The notes under the pieces were generated by a model that saw nothing but the letters and a program-made list of their open reading frames with translations, was not told the origin of the DNA and made no database searches. Of a stretch of 64,000 nucleotides of DNA, positions 61,175 through 64,000 are shown piece by piece. The translations under genes and the position numbers were made by a program. Source of the DNA: Panulirus ornatus (taxonomy: Eukaryota > Arthropoda > Malacostraca > Decapoda > Palinuridae); contig NC_092271.1 of the NCBI RefSeq assembly GCF_036320965.1, forward strand, positions 26,533,536-26,597,535. The letters run 5' to 3'. Position 1 is the stretch's first letter, and each line of letters starts with the position of its first letter.

Positions 61175-61286
61175 TCACTCAGAAGGGGAAGTTAACAGAC
61201 TGTCACTCAGCAGGGGAAGTTAGCAGACTGTCACTCAGAAGGGGAAGTTAACAGACTGACACTCAGAAGGAGAAGTTAACAGACTG
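61175..61286 (+). repeat. 28-bp tandem repeat, four copies
   Basis: TCACTCAGAAGGGGAAGTTA plus ACAGACTG, starting at 61175, 61203, 61231 and 61259. Copies differ by one to three bases. Confidence 0.92.
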
Positions 61287-61312
61287 TTGTGGTGAACAGA
61301 CAGAGTGCCACT

Positions 61313-61480
61313 TAGGGTTGGTTGCTTGGTTATTTGGGTTTTAGGCCTATCGAAACTGCCAGGGTCATTAAGGCCGTCTACGTCGTTATAACCACCAATC
61401 GCAAGCTCGTTTGAAAACCATCTTGTTGTTAGGGATGATGCTAAGACCACATACGCTCTCGCTATGTTTATAGTTTTCTA
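61313..61480 (+). repeat. Dispersed repeat copy 2
   Basis: GGTTGGTTGCTTGGTTATTT to GGGTCATTAAGGCCGTC (61316-61378), then about 75 bases to AAGACCACATACGCTCTCGC TATG. It matches copy 1 on both sides of that copy's CT tract. Confidence 0.6.
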
Positions 61481-61783
61481 TCAAAGCCACAGAAACTTTA
61501 CGGTTCTTTCTCGGTAGATTTGAGTAATGATCTGTCCTTTCTACACGCTTAGAATTTCCTTTAAGATTTCAATTTTCCCTTAAGCACGATAACTTGATCC
61601 CCTGAATACATGATAAAGGAAAGAGTGAGTCTAATGGTCAATGACGGACAGTGAGTACATCAAGGGAACCACTTGAGAACACCTTCAGTAATCGTGCTCA
61701 AAAGGTCAGCCTCTAATCTGACGTACACACAGACGTACATGGAGTCAGAAGACCAATACATGGTAGGGAATGGATGTGATAAC

Positions 61784-61844
<61 letters not shown>
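61784..61844 (+). repeat. (GT)n microsatellite, 61 bp
   Basis: A pure GT tract. Confidence 0.98.
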
Positions 61845-61847
<3 letters not shown>

Positions 61848-62862
61848 TGTGGCGTCCGGCCCGCCAATAGCTCTCTTCGGCCATATAATAACACTTGCTT
61901 CTTTTTTTTATAGCAATACATAGAAGCTTCTTCACGGCCAGCCAATACCCACACTAGACGGAAGCGTCCCCGTGTGCTAAGCAATGCTTACAATAACACC
62001 CCACGCCTACAGATGAGACAAGTCGCTGGTAACTGAAAAAAAAAGTGTGAGGAGACCTTTGTCTAGACGTGAAAGTAAGGCTCCAAAAAAACATAGGAAT
62101 GTAAACTGTATATTTCTCTTTACTTCCTTTACAGAAGTGTGGGGAAGGTCGCTTTCCTTCCTTCCACCTCGCCTTCCTCTACCATGGACGAGTATAAAGA
62201 TTATATTTAACGTGTTTAGTGGGAAAAGTTACTTATCATCTTCATGTTGCGTCTTGGGTAAGAGGAAGAATGATTCACGTTATAGAGGCTTTACTGGAAA
62301 GAGGGGAACTAACAGAACAAAGTAAATTGTTCGTAAGCGAAGAAGTCTAAGGAACTGATGATAACATTGAGAGATGCACGAAATCTATCGAATTTGGCGA
62401 AGTACATCGGAAGGTTTACGAAGAAAGGAAAAAAAAAACAAACGTAATGAGACAAATGGAAGATTGAAATTTGACTCTAAGAATAATGATAATGGTAATA
62501 AACTGAGAAGATTTGAAACACTTATGAAGAATGACTGGTCCAAGTTAAAGATGCGCTATAACAACCCTGGGATATCTAACTGTGAAGCTAAGAAAGAGCG
62601 GGATAAGGTTAGTTTGTGGAGTGGCGGGTGAGGACGAGAGAGAGAGGGAGGGAGATGTCCGGTCTATATATGTACCGTCCCACCGATGAACAAGCAATGG
62701 CCAGCTCATGTAACAGGAGGCACCCGTGCTCCCACTAGCTCCAGGCCCTCTGGTGTCTGGTTCCTCCTGCCGGCCAACACACCACACCGCGCCGTGTGGC
62801 CGGTCAGTGTCGCTTTTATGTGTGTTAACCAGAGACGTAACTCACCGACAGATAGATATGAA

Positions 62863-62866
<4 letters not shown>

Positions 62867-62928
<62 letters not shown>
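62867..62928 (+). repeat. (CA)n microsatellite, 62 bp
   Basis: A pure CA tract just upstream of the 27-bp minisatellite. Confidence 0.98.
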
Positions 62929-62929
<1 letters not shown>

Positions 62930-62984
62930 ATTACTGATCCCCTTATAACCAAGTCATCATCAGTCCCTCGTCTTTATAAACACC

Positions 62985-63130
62985 GCATCATTGATCCTCT
63001 CTTTAATGAACTCATCACTGATCCCCTCTATAATCTACGCACCATTGATCCCCTCTATAATCTACGCACCATTGATCCCCTCTATAATCAACGCATCATT
63101 GATCCCCTCTATAATCACCACATCACTGAT
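62985..63130 (+). repeat. 27-bp tandem repeat, about five copies
   Basis: The unit ATTGATCCCCTCTATAATCT plus ACGCACC. Copies at 63019-63110 are nearly identical; the outer ones are mutated. In one frame it reads as the nine-residue unit TIDPLYNLR. Confidence 0.9.
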
Positions 63131-64000
63131 GAACACCAGGGGGTATGCCGGCAGGGGTGCCAATATCTTGCCACTTGAACGTGTGACCAATTTAGTGAGA
63201 ATCAGGTCACTAGTGTGTTTTTCCTCCTGCTGGCTCTTCCCCCCCACACAGGCCAGAGCCACGCGGTATGCTAACTCCCGGATCTGGCACCAGCACCATG
63301 AGTGCCATGGGGGGTGGGAAGAGGGAGCAACGAGGGATGGAAAGACCTACTTGGAAAATAGAAAAAAATATGGACATGTGACTATGACATATGGATGTGA
63401 GAAATATGAGGGTTGGAAAAGAGGAGGAACATTGATAAATTATTCATATAAATGAAAATAAGAAATATTTCAAGAGGATGATCAGTTGTGTAGGCGAGAA
63501 GAGGACATGGACAAACACAACAACAAAATGATACAGTTGTAGGAATAGCTAGCAATTCATACATGAAGAAAACGCAAAGGAACGTACCAGTGGAGTAGAA
63601 GAATGTGTGGGTGAATGGATACAGTGCCGTTAAGAAGATACAGTGAAGAACAGAAAGAGAACAAAAGACAAAGAAAATAAGCGGAAAGTGCAGAAAAGAA
63701 TATCAAAGAAGATGTAGAAATTAGGAGGACAATAATTAAAGGAAATGTAGGATTTGCGAGGCAAACAAGGTGAGACTAGTCAGAGTGTACGAATCAGTAA
63801 GACATCTCTCAGTGTGGGGTAACATCGTCTTCGCTCAGAAAACAGTTCCCATATTATTTTGTCCATATATCCTTCTCTGAGGTTTTCACATTCTTTCGTT
63901 CATCCTCTTTCCTTGCTCTCTAGTTCTTCCCTTCGGAGAAATATTCTCGCCTCCAACAACGAAGGACAACTATGAAGTCAACGATTTCCCAAAGGCAGCG
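63131..64000. other. Gene-free window end
   Basis: Purine-rich from 63300 to 63760. No exon, repeat family or RNA gene seen. Confidence 0.5.

Overview
The window is eukaryotic nuclear DNA, most likely from a decapod crustacean or a close arthropod relative. Three things point that way: two spliced genes whose proteins look like arthropod orthologues, a very high load of long dinucleotide microsatellites (GA, CA and TA tracts of 30 to 95 bp every few kb), and degraded non-LTR retrotransposons together with tRNA-derived SINEs. I cannot name a species. There are no operons, ribosome binding sites or CRISPR arrays. About 90% of the window is non-coding.

Only two genes are secure. (1) SF3A3 (SF3a60/Prp9 subunit of the U2 snRNP splicing factor SF3a), plus strand, five coding exons from 11673 to 17196. 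The exons join in phase to a 500-residue protein, with a probable poly(A) signal at 18326. (2) A thin/abba/TRIM32-type TRIM-NHL protein (tn), minus strand, eight coding exons from 31156 down to 24498. They join in phase to 1402 residues: RING, B-box, coiled coil, a Ser-rich linker of about 750 residues, and six NHL repeats. The genes converge, 3' end to 3' end, across about 5.7 kb. No functional link between them is implied: SF3A3 is a housekeeping splicing factor, and thin in Drosophila maintains muscle sarcomeres.

Weaker gene candidates are: a minus-strand pair of possible exons at 22837-23005 and 23763-23837 (unrecognised, phases do not join directly); a possible small secreted-protein gene with a TATA box and E-box at 53926-54272; a possible alternative last exon of thin at 28186-28389; and promoter-like or short-ORF patches at 3.45, 32.7 and 35.7 kb.

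Layout: 1-11.6 kb holds microsatellites and several decayed minisatellites (21, 33 and 51 bp periods). 11.6-18.4 kb is SF3A3, with LINE fragments in intron 2 and the 3' UTR. 18.4-24 kb is sparse, with the candidate minus-strand gene. 24-31.2 kb is thin. 31.2-50 kb is gene-poor, with a 42-bp tandem repeat, a 32-bp hairpin satellite and two related tRNA-SINEs. 50.2-52.2 kb is an internally deleted jockey-like LINE. 55.7-56.85 kb is a minus-strand LINE relic. 57-64 kb is microsatellites plus 27- and 28-bp minisatellites and a dispersed repeat, one copy of which carries a (CT)n expansion. I found no convincing new multi-gene system. The most useful leads are the exon candidates, the microsatellites sitting at splice sites of both genes, and the repeat-family relationships.
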